Assembly: GCA_026770585.1 (NCBI GenBank)
Contig: MU646423.1
Location: forward strand, 483,635 to 500,388
Source of the DNA: Baffinella frigidus
Taxonomy: Eukaryota > Cryptophyceae > Cryptomonadales > Baffinellaceae
DNA length: 16,754 nt
Direction: 5' to 3'
Positions 1 to 6,558 of this stretch are shown one piece after another. A program made the position numbers and the translations under genes. The notes under the pieces were generated by a model that was not told where the DNA came from, searched no databases, and saw nothing but the letters and a program-made list of their open reading frames with translations. Within the stretch, counting starts at the first letter, position 1; each line of letters opens with the position of its first letter.

Positions 1-81
1 GGGGAGGAGGGGGATGCGGCGGTGGCGATGCTTGCTGAGGCGTACACGCTTGATCCGAATGTGCGTCCCGCGATATGCCTT
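1..81 (+). CDS. Partial exon at left edge, unknown protein
   Basis: Frame 1 is open from the first base and encodes 27 residues beginning GEEGDAAVAMLAEAYTLDPN and ending VRPAICL. It is GC-rich and has an amphipathic, alanine/leucine-rich helical character. A GTATCT donor follows directly at 82, so the exon exits in phase 0. Frame 1 runs on to a stop near 198, but the peptide after residue 27 looks like intron. The 5' end lies outside the window, so the entry phase and start codon are unknown. I do not recognise the family. The helix followed by LDPNVRP resembles a helical-repeat edge only loosely, so no function is claimed. Confidence 0.55.
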
Positions 82-697
82 GTATCTAGCTCTGCCTCAG
101 TGGGCTTGGCGGACAATGCTCAATTTGATCGTCTGGGTTTGCCGTATAAATCCGTCAAATTTGGAACGGAAAAGAGCCTGAGTTCACCCAATTGGTGAGC
201 CGAAATCGACTGAGACAGAGGTGGTCCATCGGGGAACTCCGGAGGCTGCAGGGCGGTTTGTATGCGGTGTTGGACTGCGGACGGTAGGCGCTATGGCTCC
301 TACCCCTACCATGGTCACCGTGGCTCTTATCCCCTACCATAGATGAGGAGACTACAGGGTAGGGTGTATGCGGTGTTTGACTAGGGTAGGCGCCACAGCT
401 CCTGCCATACTCGCCTCCCTAGGAGCCGCGGACCGAGGAGCCCTGCGCCTCTAGGGTTTATGTTTAGGGTGTAGGGTTTCAAGTTTCAAGTGGCCCAGTA
501 CCGTGTGGTGAGCACCCTCCGAAACACACTGTATGCCATACGCAATTGGGTTCAGGCCAAGCGTGGTTGAGTGCCGCGTGGTGCCTCCTCCGTCCGCAGA
601 CGTGCGAAGTTGCAACTTCCACTCTCACGATAGCACCAACATGCGTTAAAAGTTGAAATCTGGTTCCACATGAGATCTCACGCTGGACGGCACTGGT
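82..697. other. Non-coding stretch, probable intron
   Basis: No convincing coding island is seen on either strand. Between about 350 and 482 there are loose G-strand heptamer-like words (TAGGGTG, TTTAGGG), best at 451-480. The rest is low-similarity sequence. Open frames on the minus strand here have no coding character and part of one runs into the mobile element at 698. Confidence 0.5.
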
Positions 698-835
698 CCA
701 CTTAGCAGCCACCGGGGACTTCCACGGATACAGTCCACCCAAACGATTTGTACTGGAATATTTCCATTGCTCTGAATTCCAACGGATGTTCGCCCGGATT
801 TCCAGGCGAAAAGGAATTCAGCGCCTGCTAAGTTG
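698..835. mobile_element. MITE-like element, copy 1 (degenerate)
   Basis: This 138-bp segment is clearly related to 12972-13110. Shared blocks include the left terminus CCACTTAGCAGCCACCG, the inner words CACGGAT.CAGTCCA and AAACGATTTGTACT, then TTTCCATTGCT, and a closing TGCTAAGT. The right terminus here (GCCTGCTAAGTTG) has drifted from the perfect inverted terminus of copy 2. A central short hairpin (TTCGCC ... GGCGAA) occupies the same place as the hairpin in copy 2. There is no coding capacity, so it would be a non-autonomous DNA transposon. No target-site duplication could be recognised. Confidence 0.65.
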
Positions 836-840
836 TGATG

Positions 841-977
841 GTGTTGATGACGGGACGCGCTCCTGCCGGACAGCGCCGGTTTACTACACATTCACTACAC
901 GGACTGATATTTACAAAACATTGCGCACACGCGTCTCGCCCTGCTGACTGACGTGTTGATGACAGGACGCGCTCCTG
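841..977. repeat. Direct repeat pair of 25 nt
   Basis: The 25-nt word starting GTGTTGATGACGGGACGCGC at 841-865 recurs at 953-977 with a single base difference (ACGGGAC versus ACAGGAC). The spacer is about 87 nt of unremarkable sequence. It begins six bases after the end of MITE copy 1. Confidence 0.7.
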
Positions 978-1020
978 ATGAGCAACTACGCGTACGTTCT
1001 CTTCGACCGCCGCATCCTCC

Positions 1021-1301
1021 GAGGCGTCCCACCCACCTTCTGTGCGGCTGTCGACCAGGGTACCACACCATCCTGCCCTAACCCAGGCTTCAATTTGTTT
1101 TCTCGCCCCATCCAAGCCGTCAAAACCGTATTTCGCGGTTCTTCAGTGCAGTACAGTGTTTTGCATACGGTAGCACCGAGAGGTTCCACCCACCCTCTGT
1201 GCGACTGTGGACCAGGGTATCACGCCGCCCTCGTCCTAACCACGCCGTTAACTGTATTTTGCGGTGAATAGTGGAATTCTGTGTTTTGCATACCGTTGCA
1301 C
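1021..1301. repeat. Degenerate tandem duplication (~156 and ~124 nt)
   Basis: Unit 1 (1021-1176) and unit 2 (1178-1301) share an ordered series of words: CCACCCACC.TCTGTGCG, then GACCAGGGTA.CAC, then GTATTT.GCGGT, and finally TGTTTTGCATAC.GT.GCAC. Unit 2 lacks roughly 30 nt of the middle of unit 1. The segment is non-coding; the open frames across it are interrupted and have no compositional support. Confidence 0.65.
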
Positions 1302-1353
1302 GCTGCGGAATGTTGGTGTTTGGTTGGTGCTTAAATCAGGGTGCGCGTCCGTA

Positions 1354-1455
1354 GGCCCTCTCTCTCGCTCTCGCTCTTGCTCGCTGGCTCTCTCTCTCTG
1401 TCTGTCCGTCACACACACTCTTTCTCTCTCTCTTTCTCACTCTTTTTCTCTGCCC
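1354..1455. repeat. TC-rich microsatellite tract
   Basis: About 100 nt of CTCTCT/CTCG/TCTG/CACA simple sequence lie here on the plus strand. It could act as a long polypyrimidine tract within the intron. Similar tracts occur at 9089-9152 and, in the complementary GA sense, at 9755-9836. Confidence 0.85.
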
Positions 1456-1615
1456 TCAGAGTGGAGCAGCCCGTGGTAACTTGCAGAGCAGCAGTAAGCA
1501 GGAGTCTTCAGTAAGCAGGAGCCTTGTGCTGCCGTAGTCCAATGCCGCAATCCAATGCCGCATTCTAATCGAAATGAACCATTTCCCGACTAAACCAATC
1601 GCGTGCCTCGCCAAT

Positions 1616-1907
1616 CAGACGACGCGGAGCGGGTTGACTGCGTGTGAGGGCACGAGAGGTGCGGAACCGATCGGGGGTTTAATTTGATTAGGAGGCCTAA
1701 TTGAATTAACTATGCCTGAACTTATTTTTCCTATGCAACCTCGTATCGAAAAGGAACTGATTCGGTTATCTTCCGAGATGAAATCAGATGACGAGGAGCG
1801 AGTGGACTGCGCGTGCGGGGACGAGCGGTGCGGGGCGGAGCGGCATGTTAATTTAGTTATGAGGCCTAATTAAATTTACTATGACTTAACTAATTTCTCC
1901 TATTCAG
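1616..1907 (+). repeat. Two decoy copies of the 5' part of the exon at 1908
   Basis: CAG followed by (A/G)-ACGACG(C/A)GGAGCGGGT-like sequence occurs three times: CAG at 1616-1618, 1785-1787 and 1905-1907. Copies 2 and 3 are exactly 120 nt apart and nearly identical for about 58 nt of exon start. Copy 1 is more diverged and carries an in-frame stop (TGCGTGTGA). Copies 1 and 2 break off into an AT-rich segment with the shared words GAGGCCTAATT and AACTATG, which precedes the next copy. The repeat unit is therefore intron end plus exon start. Only the third copy continues into the full exon. Confidence 0.8.
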
Positions 1908-2026
1908 ACGACGAGGAGCGGGTGGACTGCGCGTGCGGGGACGAGCGGTGCGGGGCGGAGCGGCGATTGCTGATGGAGCTATCAGAGAAGGTCCAGGCGC
2001 TCATGGCTGTGGACTCGGCGAATGGG
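1908..2026 (+). CDS. Exon, cysteine-containing acidic/helical segment, unknown protein
   Basis: The acceptor TTCTCCTATTCAG precedes 1908 and the donor GTTAGT begins at 2027. The frame enters in phase 1 (AC completes a codon) and leaves in phase 0. The peptide opens DEERVDCACGDERCGAERR and continues into an amphipathic helix, LLMELSEKVQALMAVDSANG. The spacing C-A-C-(5)-C could hint at metal binding, but there are too few ligands to claim this. Two upstream truncated copies of its first ~58 nt, each with its own CAG, make this the only complete version. The family is not recognised. Confidence 0.6.
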
Positions 2027-2038
2027 GTTAGTGTTATG

Positions 2039-2198
2039 CTCTTCAATAGTTTTCCTGTTCAACAGTTGCCCTGTTTGATGATTTCCTTGTTCAACAATTT
2101 CCCCGGTCAACGATTTCCCTTTTTAATAATTACCCTGTTTAACAATCACCCTGTTCAACAATTACCCAGTTCAACAATATCCCTGTTGTTTAATCTCG
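2039..2198 (+). repeat. 16-bp minisatellite, about 10 units, in intron
   Basis: Ten consecutive 16-nt units with consensus close to CTGTTCAACAATTTCC run without indels (unit starts 2039, 2055, 2071, 2087, 2103, 2119, 2135, 2151, 2167, 2183). Divergence between units is substantial, so the array is old or relaxed. The period is not a multiple of three and the array starts 12 nt after the exon ends, so it is intronic. An open frame through it is incidental. Confidence 0.85.
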
Positions 2199-2385
2199 TA
2201 CAACATGACACCAGTTGCCGCCTCATCCCGACAAATTAGGGGTGAAATTAAGCAGAATACCCACAACCTCCATTAATGGCTTATTTTCTTAAACCTGATA
2301 AATGATAAATTCAAGACGTCGACGTTGTTCACGAGACACCTAATTGATTCGGCACGTAGTTAGAGTTCCCAGCACGTGCTCCCAG

Positions 2386-2476
2386 GACAAGCTCGAAACG
2401 TCTCCACCTTGCTTTCATGACCGAATCGGACGAGACATTCTGGAAGAGTGCGATGCGTCAGGCTCTCGCGTGGGAT
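2386..2476 (+). CDS. Exon, unknown protein
   Basis: The acceptor is CTCCCAG ending at 2385 and the donor is GTCCCT at 2477. The frame needs one base to complete the first codon, then reads TSSKRLHLAFMTESDETFWK and SAMRQALAWD, exiting in phase 0. Acidic and aromatic residues around a helix-like SAMRQALAW give it convincing coding character. The next exon (2659) enters in phase 0, so those two join. The previous candidate (1908-2026) exits in phase 0 and does not match the entry phase here, so an exon is missing or a boundary is misplaced. The other open frame through this stretch runs on into the telomere-like array and is judged spurious. Confidence 0.55.
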
Positions 2477-2646
2477 GTCCCTACACCCAAACCCTGAACC
2501 CTAAAATCCTGAACCCTGAACCTCAAACCCTACACTCTACACCCCAAACTAAGTACTAATCCCTGATCCCCAATCCCTCAACCCTCAACCCTCAACCTTC
2601 AACCCTCAACCCCAATTCCTAAATCCGAAACCCTAAACCCTAAACA
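2477..2646 (+). repeat. Telomere-like C-strand array (CCCTAAA/CCCTGAA/CCCTCAA variants)
   Basis: Degenerate heptamers such as AACCCTGAACCCTAAA, CCTCAACCCTCAACC and AAACCCTAAACCCTAAAC fill most of the intron between the exons ending at 2476 and starting at 2659. They are far too degenerate and too internal to be a working telomere. Confidence 0.9.
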
Positions 2647-2658
2647 ATCAACGCATAG

Positions 2659-2715
2659 GGGGCAAAGGCGCATGCAGACGCAGTTGAAGAGGCCCTCCGG
2701 AGCACCGAGGACGTG
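2659..2715 (+). CDS. Short exon, helical acidic segment
   Basis: The acceptor is ACGCATAG and the donor is GTACCT. This phase 0-0 exon of 57 nt encodes 19 residues, GAKAHADAVEEALRSTEDV, an amphipathic acidic helix. The upstream exon exits in phase 0, so the pair joins cleanly. Its 3' half (GAGGCCCTCCGGAGCACCGA) appears to be echoed twice downstream at 2773-2857. The function is unknown. Confidence 0.5.
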
Positions 2716-2718
2716 GTA

Positions 2719-2857
2719 CCTCACCCTAAACCCTAAAACCTACACCTTAAACCCCAAACTCTTACCCCTGACAACACCAAAATGGAACGCTCCTCTGGAG
2801 CATGCACGAAAGTTACTTCAACACCAGAATGGATCGATCTTTTGGAATACGCACGAA
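2719..2857 (+). repeat. Telomere-like array followed by two degenerate repeat copies
   Basis: C-strand heptamers occupy about 2719-2770. Then a ~38-nt unit occurs twice, 47 nt apart (2773-2810 and 2820-2857). Both copies begin AACACCA(A/G)AATGGA and end GCACGAA. Their core GCTCCTCTGGAGCATG resembles GCCCTCCGGAGCACCG of the preceding exon, so they may be decayed copies of its 3' end. That link is weaker than for other exons. Confidence 0.5.
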
Positions 2858-3181
2858 TGTGGACATCTCCTAAGATTTTTTTCTGCGCAAAACTACCTCC
2901 TGATGTAGATCTATTTACGCGCATCTCGAACGTTGTCACAGCTGTTGGCCCTCCTACACGTCTCTGGGGGTCATATCCACATCCTTCACCTTTCCTGTGC
3001 CAGCGCTCCTCCACATCAAGTATTTGTGACTAACATTTGGCCAAGGTGGCCGCGCGCACAGGACAAGCTACCAGTGCTGACTGAAATTGAGCATACTTCT
3101 GCTCTGTTTAAAACCACACACATCGTGTCAAGTTCGATTGTTGTGTATATTGGTCATGGCGTAGTTGTCTCGTAATAATCT
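2858..3181. other. Stretch without a supported gene
   Basis: Short open frames overlap in several phases here, but none combines splice dinucleotides with coding character. I see nothing else beyond AT-richer sequence towards 3180. Confidence 0.4.
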
Positions 3182-3239
3182 AAGTTGGATGGTTGTAATA
3201 TACCAAGTTGGATGGTTGCAATATACTAAGTTGGATGGG
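3182..3239 (+). repeat. 23-bp tandem repeat, 2.5 copies
   Basis: AAGTTGGATGGTTGTAATAT at 3182 recurs at 3205 with one substitution in the first 20 nt and again, truncated, at 3228. The period is 23 nt. It lies just upstream of the acceptor at 3262 and contributes a T/G-rich intron end. Confidence 0.85.
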
Positions 3240-3262
3240 TGGGTGTTGGGTAGATAGCGCAG

Positions 3263-3343
3263 GCGTTCCACCCGCCGCCGCGGAGCGTGGCCGAGCTTGC
3301 AAACCCTCCGATCGATCGCGAAGACTTCGACACCTACTTGGAG
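3263..3343 (+). CDS. Exon, unknown protein
   Basis: The acceptor is ATAGCGCAG and the donor is GTTTAT at 3344, directly followed by telomere-like repeats. This phase 0-0 exon of 81 nt encodes AFHPPPRSVAELANPPIDRE followed by DFDTYLE. The proline-rich start, acidic tail and lack of stops in a GC-rich island support coding. The donor is weak, so the right edge could differ by a few bases. No family is recognised. Confidence 0.55.
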
Positions 3344-3348
3344 GTTTA

Positions 3349-3495
3349 TACCCTAAATCCGAAACCCTAAACCCTGAACCCTAAACCCTTAACCCTAAAC
3401 CCTGAACCCCAAACCCTAAACTCTAAACCGACCCTCAACCCTAAAACCTCAACCCTTAACCCCAACCACTAAACCTCAAACCCTAAACCTCTTCC
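3349..3495 (+). repeat. Telomere-like C-strand array
   Basis: It consists of CCCTAAA, CCCTGAA and CCCTCAA heptamers with occasional CCGAAA and CCCTTAA. It fills almost the entire intron between the exons at 3263 and 3510, beginning six bases after the donor and giving way to a pyrimidine-rich acceptor (TTCCCTACTCCCTCCCAG). Confidence 0.9.
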
Positions 3496-3509
3496 CTACT
3501 CCCTCCCAG

Positions 3510-3545
3510 AAAACTGGCAAACCCGGCTGTGGTTGGTTACCCGAC
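3510..3545 (+). CDS. Candidate micro-exon
   Basis: It follows a strong pyrimidine tract and acceptor (TCCCTCCCAG). Phase 0 reading gives KTGKPGCGWLPD up to a GTCAGG donor at 3546. The same frame stays open to a stop near 3602, so the exon could be longer. The phase matches the preceding exon. The peptide is too short for any identification. Confidence 0.4.
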
Positions 3546-3678
3546 GTCAGGCACCCTGAAGGGGAACGCGGGTCCTCGAGAGCGAGGGGTCCCCTCACTT
3601 GATGCTCTCCTAGGTTGTGGGCGGGTAGGTCCAAGGTGTGTTAGGTGCCGCTGGCGTGGTGCACTGGCGGTTGCTCGC

Positions 3679-3735
3679 TTTTGGTTTTGGTTTTGGTTTT
3701 GGTTTTGGGTTTCGGGGTTTGGAGTCGAGGGTCAA
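3679..3735 (+). repeat. TTTTGG hexamer repeat grading into G-strand heptamers
   Basis: There are five perfect TTTTGG units (3679-3708), followed by GGTTTCGGGGTTTGGAGTCG-type sequence. TTTTGG on one strand equals CCAAAA on the other. This tract has G-strand orientation, unlike most arrays in the window. Confidence 0.85.
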
Positions 3736-3765
3736 GAAGCAGGCATCTAAGCAGTGATGCCCCCC

Positions 3766-3790
3766 GCAGGCATATGCGCCAGGGCTGTGG
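3766..3790 (+). repeat. Decoy copy of the start of the exon at 4108
   Basis: GCAGGCATATGCGCCAGGGC at 3766 onward matches 4104-4128 over 25 nt with one difference (ATATG versus ATACG). It carries the CAG acceptor and encodes the same AYAPGLW in frame. The copy then diverges (ATPGIQG...). The true exon lies 338 nt downstream and the foldback element at 3920-4104 lies between the copies. Confidence 0.75.
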
Positions 3791-3841
3791 GCCACACCGG
3801 GGATCCAGGGTACTGTATTTGTTCCAGATCGCGTCCGGTTC

Positions 3842-3890
3842 GTACCAGGAAAGGGATATCCATCTATTGTACAGTCGTTTCCTGGTACAC
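3842..3890. repeat. Short inverted repeat GTACCAGGAAA ... TTTCCTGGTAC
   Basis: Perfect 11-nt arms at 3842-3852 and 3880-3890 flank about 27 nt containing ATCTATTGTACAGTCG. The same words recur near 5669-5702 (TTTCCTACCAGGAAAG, then TGTACAATAGAT) and TGTACCAGGAAAC appears at 11679. It is probably a dispersed non-autonomous element fragment. Confidence 0.55.
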
Positions 3891-3919
3891 ATGAGCAGGC
3901 GTCTGAGCGTGATGTGTCC

Positions 3920-4104
3920 CGCCACACGAGGCTACCCAAGCACCCTTTTGAAATATCGAGTGTAGGTGTTTTGTACGGAGTTGGTCACGTGTCCGCCCGA
4001 AAATCGGGCGGACACGTGACCAAACATACGAACACTACTACTCACTACCTACTTGTACAGCTCCCCGGGTTATAAAAAGGGTGTCTGATCCGCCTCGTGT
4101 GGCG
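3920..4104. mobile_element. Imperfect foldback element with perfect 20-bp central hairpin
   Basis: The centre is a perfect stem, TTGGTCACGTGTCCGCCCGA (3981-4000), loop AAA, and its exact complement (4004-4023). The symmetry continues imperfectly outwards through GTGTT...GTA and CACCCTTTT/AAAAAGGGTG to terminal 13-nt arms, CGCCACACGAGGC (3920-3932) and GCCTCGTGTGGCG (4092-4104). Arms are about 80 and 90 nt. There is no coding capacity. Its right end abuts the acceptor CAG of the exon at 4108, so insertion next to the splice site is possible. A TATAAAAAG inside it at 4071 belongs to the palindrome. Confidence 0.7.
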
Positions 4105-4107
4105 CAG

Positions 4108-4178
4108 GCATACGCGCCAGGGCTGTGGATGTGGACAGGGGAGCCACTCGGCGACGGTCTCCTCGAGAGCCTCGCCAG
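4108..4178 (+). CDS. Exon, tryptophan-containing segment, unknown protein
   Basis: The acceptor is GTGGCGCAG. Phase 0 reading gives AYAPGLWMWTGEPLGDGLLE then SLA, ending AG before a GTTATG donor at 4179 (exit phase 2). A GC dinucleotide at 4174 would allow a phase 0 exit, which fits the next exon better, so the right border is uncertain. The first 21 nt are duplicated at 3770. An internal GTG at 4125 begins a longer open frame, but that is a shadow of another phase. The aromatic LWMW and the GEPLGD turn look like a real folded-protein segment, but no family is recognised. Confidence 0.5.
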
Positions 4179-4627
4179 GTTATGAGCCCCACCCGCCTTC
4201 ACCTTTTACAATATTTTACCACGGGGCCCACCCGCCTTCCCCGCCGTGTAAAGAGATACGGTCCTAGGAGACCCATAAATCGGGCTACGAAGGGATTTTT
4301 GGGCAGGAAATGCCCGAGTCTCCGTAGGGTCCTAGGTCCTGTCATCGCTTGAGGCTGATTCGAAATTCGTTTGAAATCCGGTGTGTGGATAGGGCCGACG
4401 TTGCGGACCTGGGCCGATAGCTTGCAATATTGTACTACTGCAGGTCCTTGGCTCGTAGAACCGCGTGTCGTGTAGGAGTCCTAGAGCTGATTCTAGTCCA
4501 ATACCGCATGCTAACCGCCCCGAAATAGATGAGGGGTTCGATGAGACGAACACGGTCGCGAACAGATAGGAGTCTCACTCCCCTTGAGATGAGAGTCTCA
4601 CTCTTGACAAATTCGAGCTTTTGACGC
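4179..4627. other. Stretch without a supported gene
   Basis: There is no coding island with splice signals. Two close copies of GAGTCTCACTC lie between 4568 and 4605. The phrase AGTCCAATACCGCATGCTAA near 4496 resembles TCCAATGCCGCATTCTAATC near 1550, a possible weak dispersed repeat. Confidence 0.35.
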
Positions 4628-4795
4628 ATGCACAGAGCACCTATCGTCCTGGTACATAACGAGCTGGAGTTAGACAAGCGTGGCTGGATTGAGGAGCATA
4701 CACTATTGGACAACTCAACGTCAGGATCGAGAGGCAACACAGCGGGCTACACAGGGAAACAATCGGTGAATCTAGCCCATTTTCCGTTACCTTGA
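4628..4795 (+). CDS. Possible small open frame or exon, hypothetical
   Basis: ATG at 4628 opens a 55-codon frame closed by TGA at 4793. The middle reads LVHNELELDKRGWIEEHTLL, which has plausible coding character, while the tail (NTAGYTGKQSVNLAHFPLP) is less convincing. It could instead be an internal exon using the CACAG acceptor overlapping the ATG and a donor further in. Base composition is less GC-rich than the better exons. Low confidence. Confidence 0.3.
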   Translation: MHRAPIVLVHNELELDKRGWIEEHTLLDNSTSGSRGNTAGYTGKQSVNLAHFPLP

Positions 4796-4984
4796 CCGTA
4801 GGAACTCCCTCTATGTCCCTTCGGATCGCCTGCCGGAGGGTCATAGGTATTATCGCTTGTGGGTTACTCAAACCCCCTTCCAAGTCCGCAGTTGAATAGA
4901 GAAGATGACGAAGGAGAGTGTATGTTGCAGGTCGGCGCCAGAGTCGCTGAAAGCAACCATTCTCGCCTCGCGCCAAGCGGTCTC

Positions 4985-5228
4985 CCCCCTAACCCCTAAT
5001 CTCTCAACCCTCATCTCTAAACTCTGATACCCCTAATCCCTCAACCCTAATCTCTAAAGCCTAACCCCTAAACCCTGAACCGTAACCCCTAAACTCCCAA
5101 CTCTCAACCCCGAACCCCAAACCCCTAACCCTAAACCCTAAACCCTAAACCCTCAATCCTAAAACCCCAAACCCTAAATTCTCACACGTTTGGCCAACCC
5201 TACGCCCTAAACCCTCAACCCGCAACCC
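4985..5228 (+). repeat. Long telomere-like C-strand array
   Basis: About 240 nt of CCCTAAC, CCCTAAT, CTCTAAA, CCCTCAA and CCCTAAA words, with the best block near 5118-5152 (CCCTAACCCTAAACCCTAAA). It ends about 25 nt before the acceptor of the exon at 5253. Confidence 0.9.
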
Positions 5229-5252
5229 TGAATGTACTGAATCCTGCTCCAG

Positions 5253-5366
5253 GCACGCGCCCCGGACTCGGCGATCGGGGGAGGGGACCTGTGGTACGAG
5301 GCCGAACAGCGCGCGCGGATGCGCACGTTTGGTGATGAAGATTGGCGGGGTGTGTGGGACGAGGAG
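5253..5366 (+). CDS. Exon, acidic/aromatic segment, unknown protein
   Basis: The acceptor is CCTGCTCCAG. Phase 0 reading gives ARAPDSAIGGGDLWYEAEQR then ARMRTFGDEDWRGVWDEE. The donor could be GTCCGT at 5367 (phase 0), GTGGAG at 5388 (phase 0, adds VRPGSRR) or GTAGGG at 5395 (the best donor consensus, with a different phase). High GC, several tryptophans and a strongly acidic end make coding very likely. The G-strand array begins right at the 5395 donor. The family is not recognised. Confidence 0.6.
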
Positions 5367-5394
5367 GTCCGTCCCGGATCTCGAAGGGTGGAGC

Positions 5395-5500
5395 GTAGGG
5401 TGGAGGGTGGAGGTTGGAGGGTGGAGGGTGGAGAGTGTGAGATGGAGAGTCGAGGGTGTAGATAGTATGGTCGAGGGTGTGGGGTACAGGGTGGAGGAAT
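5395..5500 (+). repeat. G-strand GGGTGGA/GGGTGTA array
   Basis: Reiterated GGTGGAGGGTGGAGG, then GAGGGTGTA words, begin at the 3' edge of the exon. This is opposite in orientation to the array in front of that exon, so the exon is flanked by C-strand repeats upstream and G-strand repeats downstream. The same layout is seen around 11160-11298. Confidence 0.85.
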
Positions 5501-5538
5501 CGCGGTCGTGTCCCTGTCACGTCTCTGTGTACCCCCAG

Positions 5539-5703
5539 ATTGCTGACCGTAGCACACTGCTGGATGCAGAAGATATGGTGATGATCTCAAGGAGGTCTGC
5601 CGTGGATCTTGATCGCGCATCCGCAGGAATAGTTTTGACGTGTTGTGGTAGTCGGTACCTCGAATATGCAGTCGTTTCCTACCAGGAAAGTAATGTACAA
5701 TAG
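5539..5703 (+). CDS. Exon (right border uncertain)
   Basis: The acceptor is GTACCCCCAG. Phase 0 reading begins IADRSTLLDAEDM. Then there are two options: splicing at GTGATG (5578, phase 0, giving a 39-nt exon), or continuing VMISRRSAVDLDRASAG... to TAG at 5701. The late part runs into the dispersed TTTCCTACCAGGAAAG/TGTACAATAG element, which argues that the stop is intronic. If the stop were real this would be a terminal exon, and AATAAA motifs at about 5890-5901 could serve as a polyadenylation signal. The first 13 residues are the secure part. Confidence 0.45.
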   Translation: MADRSTLLDAEDMVMISRRSAVDLDRASAGIVLTCCGSRYLEYAVVSYQESNVQ

Positions 5704-5748
5704 ATTTACAGGATTTGTGAGTAATGTACAATCGATTTACAGGATCTG
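5691..5748 (+). repeat. Tandem direct repeat of ~27 nt
   Basis: GTAATGTACAATAGATTTAC at 5691 is repeated 31 nt later at 5722 with one change (AATCGATT), each followed by AGGAT. It is part of the dispersed element that also matches the sequence near 3842-3890. Confidence 0.75.
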
Positions 5749-6099
5749 CTGCGAAAACACTTGCCTGGCGAGAGGGATTTAATGCGGAAACTTTTTTGAT
5801 ATGGACAACTGATTTCAATCAAAGTTACCACACGGTTGCTTGAATATTACTAGTCAAGATCGTATGTGTAGTACATTTCATTGCCGTTACAAAATAAATA
5901 AAGCAGTTTCAACATGAGATCGGAACTGGCGCGAGGGCCTCCACTGGCCCGATTCCGCATTCTAATATCCTTGCTTGCCCATAGTTTCAACAAGCTCCCA
6001 TCAGAACTCGCGTGGGAATAATAACCGGTTCACGTTGGATCCTAATATTATCCTCGTGTTGAAAAGAATTCTCCTCAACGCGAGAAAGGGTGCGAGGCC
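5749..6099. other. AT-richer stretch without a supported gene
   Basis: There is no splice-supported coding island. AAATAAATAAAG at about 5890 is a possible polyadenylation-type motif, relevant only if the stop at 5701 is used. Nothing else stands out. Confidence 0.4.
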
Positions 6100-6176
6100 C
6101 CCAACCTTGACCCCTCGACCATCACCCCTATACCCAAAACAATATTCAAACCCCTAAAACGCAAACCCTGAAGCAG
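6100..6176 (+). repeat. Telomere-like C-strand array before an acceptor
   Basis: Loose CCCCTAAA/CCTTGACC/CCCTATACCC words end in AAACCCTGAAGCAG, so the last heptamer runs directly into the acceptor AG at 6175-6176. Confidence 0.7.
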
Positions 6177-6242
6177 GTGGAGAAACGACGGGTGCGGAAC
6201 CCAGCGCGCGCCCAGGCTCGCGACCTCCTCCGCCGCGCCAAG
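6177..6242 (+). CDS. Exon with basic helix and probable GC donor
   Basis: The acceptor is CTGAAGCAG. Phase 0 reading gives VEKRRVRNPARAQARDLLRR then AK. The best right edge is AAG followed by GCACTC (6243), a GC-type donor. This gives a 66-nt phase 0-0 exon that joins the phase 0 entry at 6935. No GT lies at a usable point nearby. The sequence GACCTGCTGCACCGCGCCAA at 6342 repeats the exon's last residues (DLLHRAK), also followed by GCAC, which supports this border. The very basic helix could contact nucleic acid or acidic protein, but that is speculation. Confidence 0.5.
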
Positions 6243-6329
6243 GCACTCCCTCTCCGCCCGCCTTCTTTCTCTTACCACTCTCCTCTTGCCCTCTTTCTCT
6301 CACCCCCTTTCGCATGCACTCTGTGGCTC

Positions 6330-6368
6330 TCCCATCCACCGACCTGCTGCACCGCGCCAAGGCACACC
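6330..6368 (+). repeat. Decoy copy of the 3' end of the exon at 6177
   Basis: GACCTGCTGCACCGCGCCAA followed by GGCACAC parallels GACCTCCTCCGCCGCGCCAA followed by GGCACTC at 6222-6247, about 120 nt upstream. The copy includes the exon end and the GCAC donor context but no acceptor. Confidence 0.6.
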
Positions 6369-6377
6369 ACGTTCCTC

Positions 6378-6558
6378 CCTCAATCCTCAAACCTAGACCC
6401 TGAATCCAGAACCCTACACCCTACACCCTACACCCGAACCCCGAAACCCGACCCTACACCCTACACCCTACACCCGAAACCTGAAACCCGAAACCCTTCA
6501 CCCTGCACTCTACACCCTAAACCCTAAACCCTAAACCCCAAACCATAAACCCCAAACC
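6378..6558 (+). repeat. Telomere-like C-strand array rich in CCCTACA
   Basis: The dominant local variant is CCCTACA (ACACCCTACACCCTACACCC occurs twice), changing to CCCTAAA towards 6510-6540. Local dominance of one variant suggests expansion in place. Confidence 0.9.

Noticed and set aside
4071-4080. TATAAAAAGG as a promoter TATA box
   Set aside because: It belongs to the outer arm of the foldback element (its partner is CACCCTTTT) and lies between exons of the same strand; no transcription start evidence.
4125-4352. A 75-codon frame beginning at GTG 4125
   Set aside because: It begins inside the exon at 4108 in a different phase, has no ATG at its start, and has an arginine-rich shadow composition.
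4985-5228. A true chromosome end (telomere)
   Set aside because: The array is degenerate, internal, flanked by exons on both sides, and one of many similar arrays.
5207-5818. A 203-codon minus-strand open frame
   Set aside because: It is the complement of the exons at 5253 and 5539 and of the GGGTGGA array (giving TLHPPP-type repeats). The plus-strand reading has the splice signals and the better peptide.
5701-5901. A firm gene end with stop and polyadenylation signal
   Set aside because: The in-frame stop lies in a dispersed repeat and a good phase-0 donor occurs earlier; AATAAA words alone are common in AT-rich sequence.
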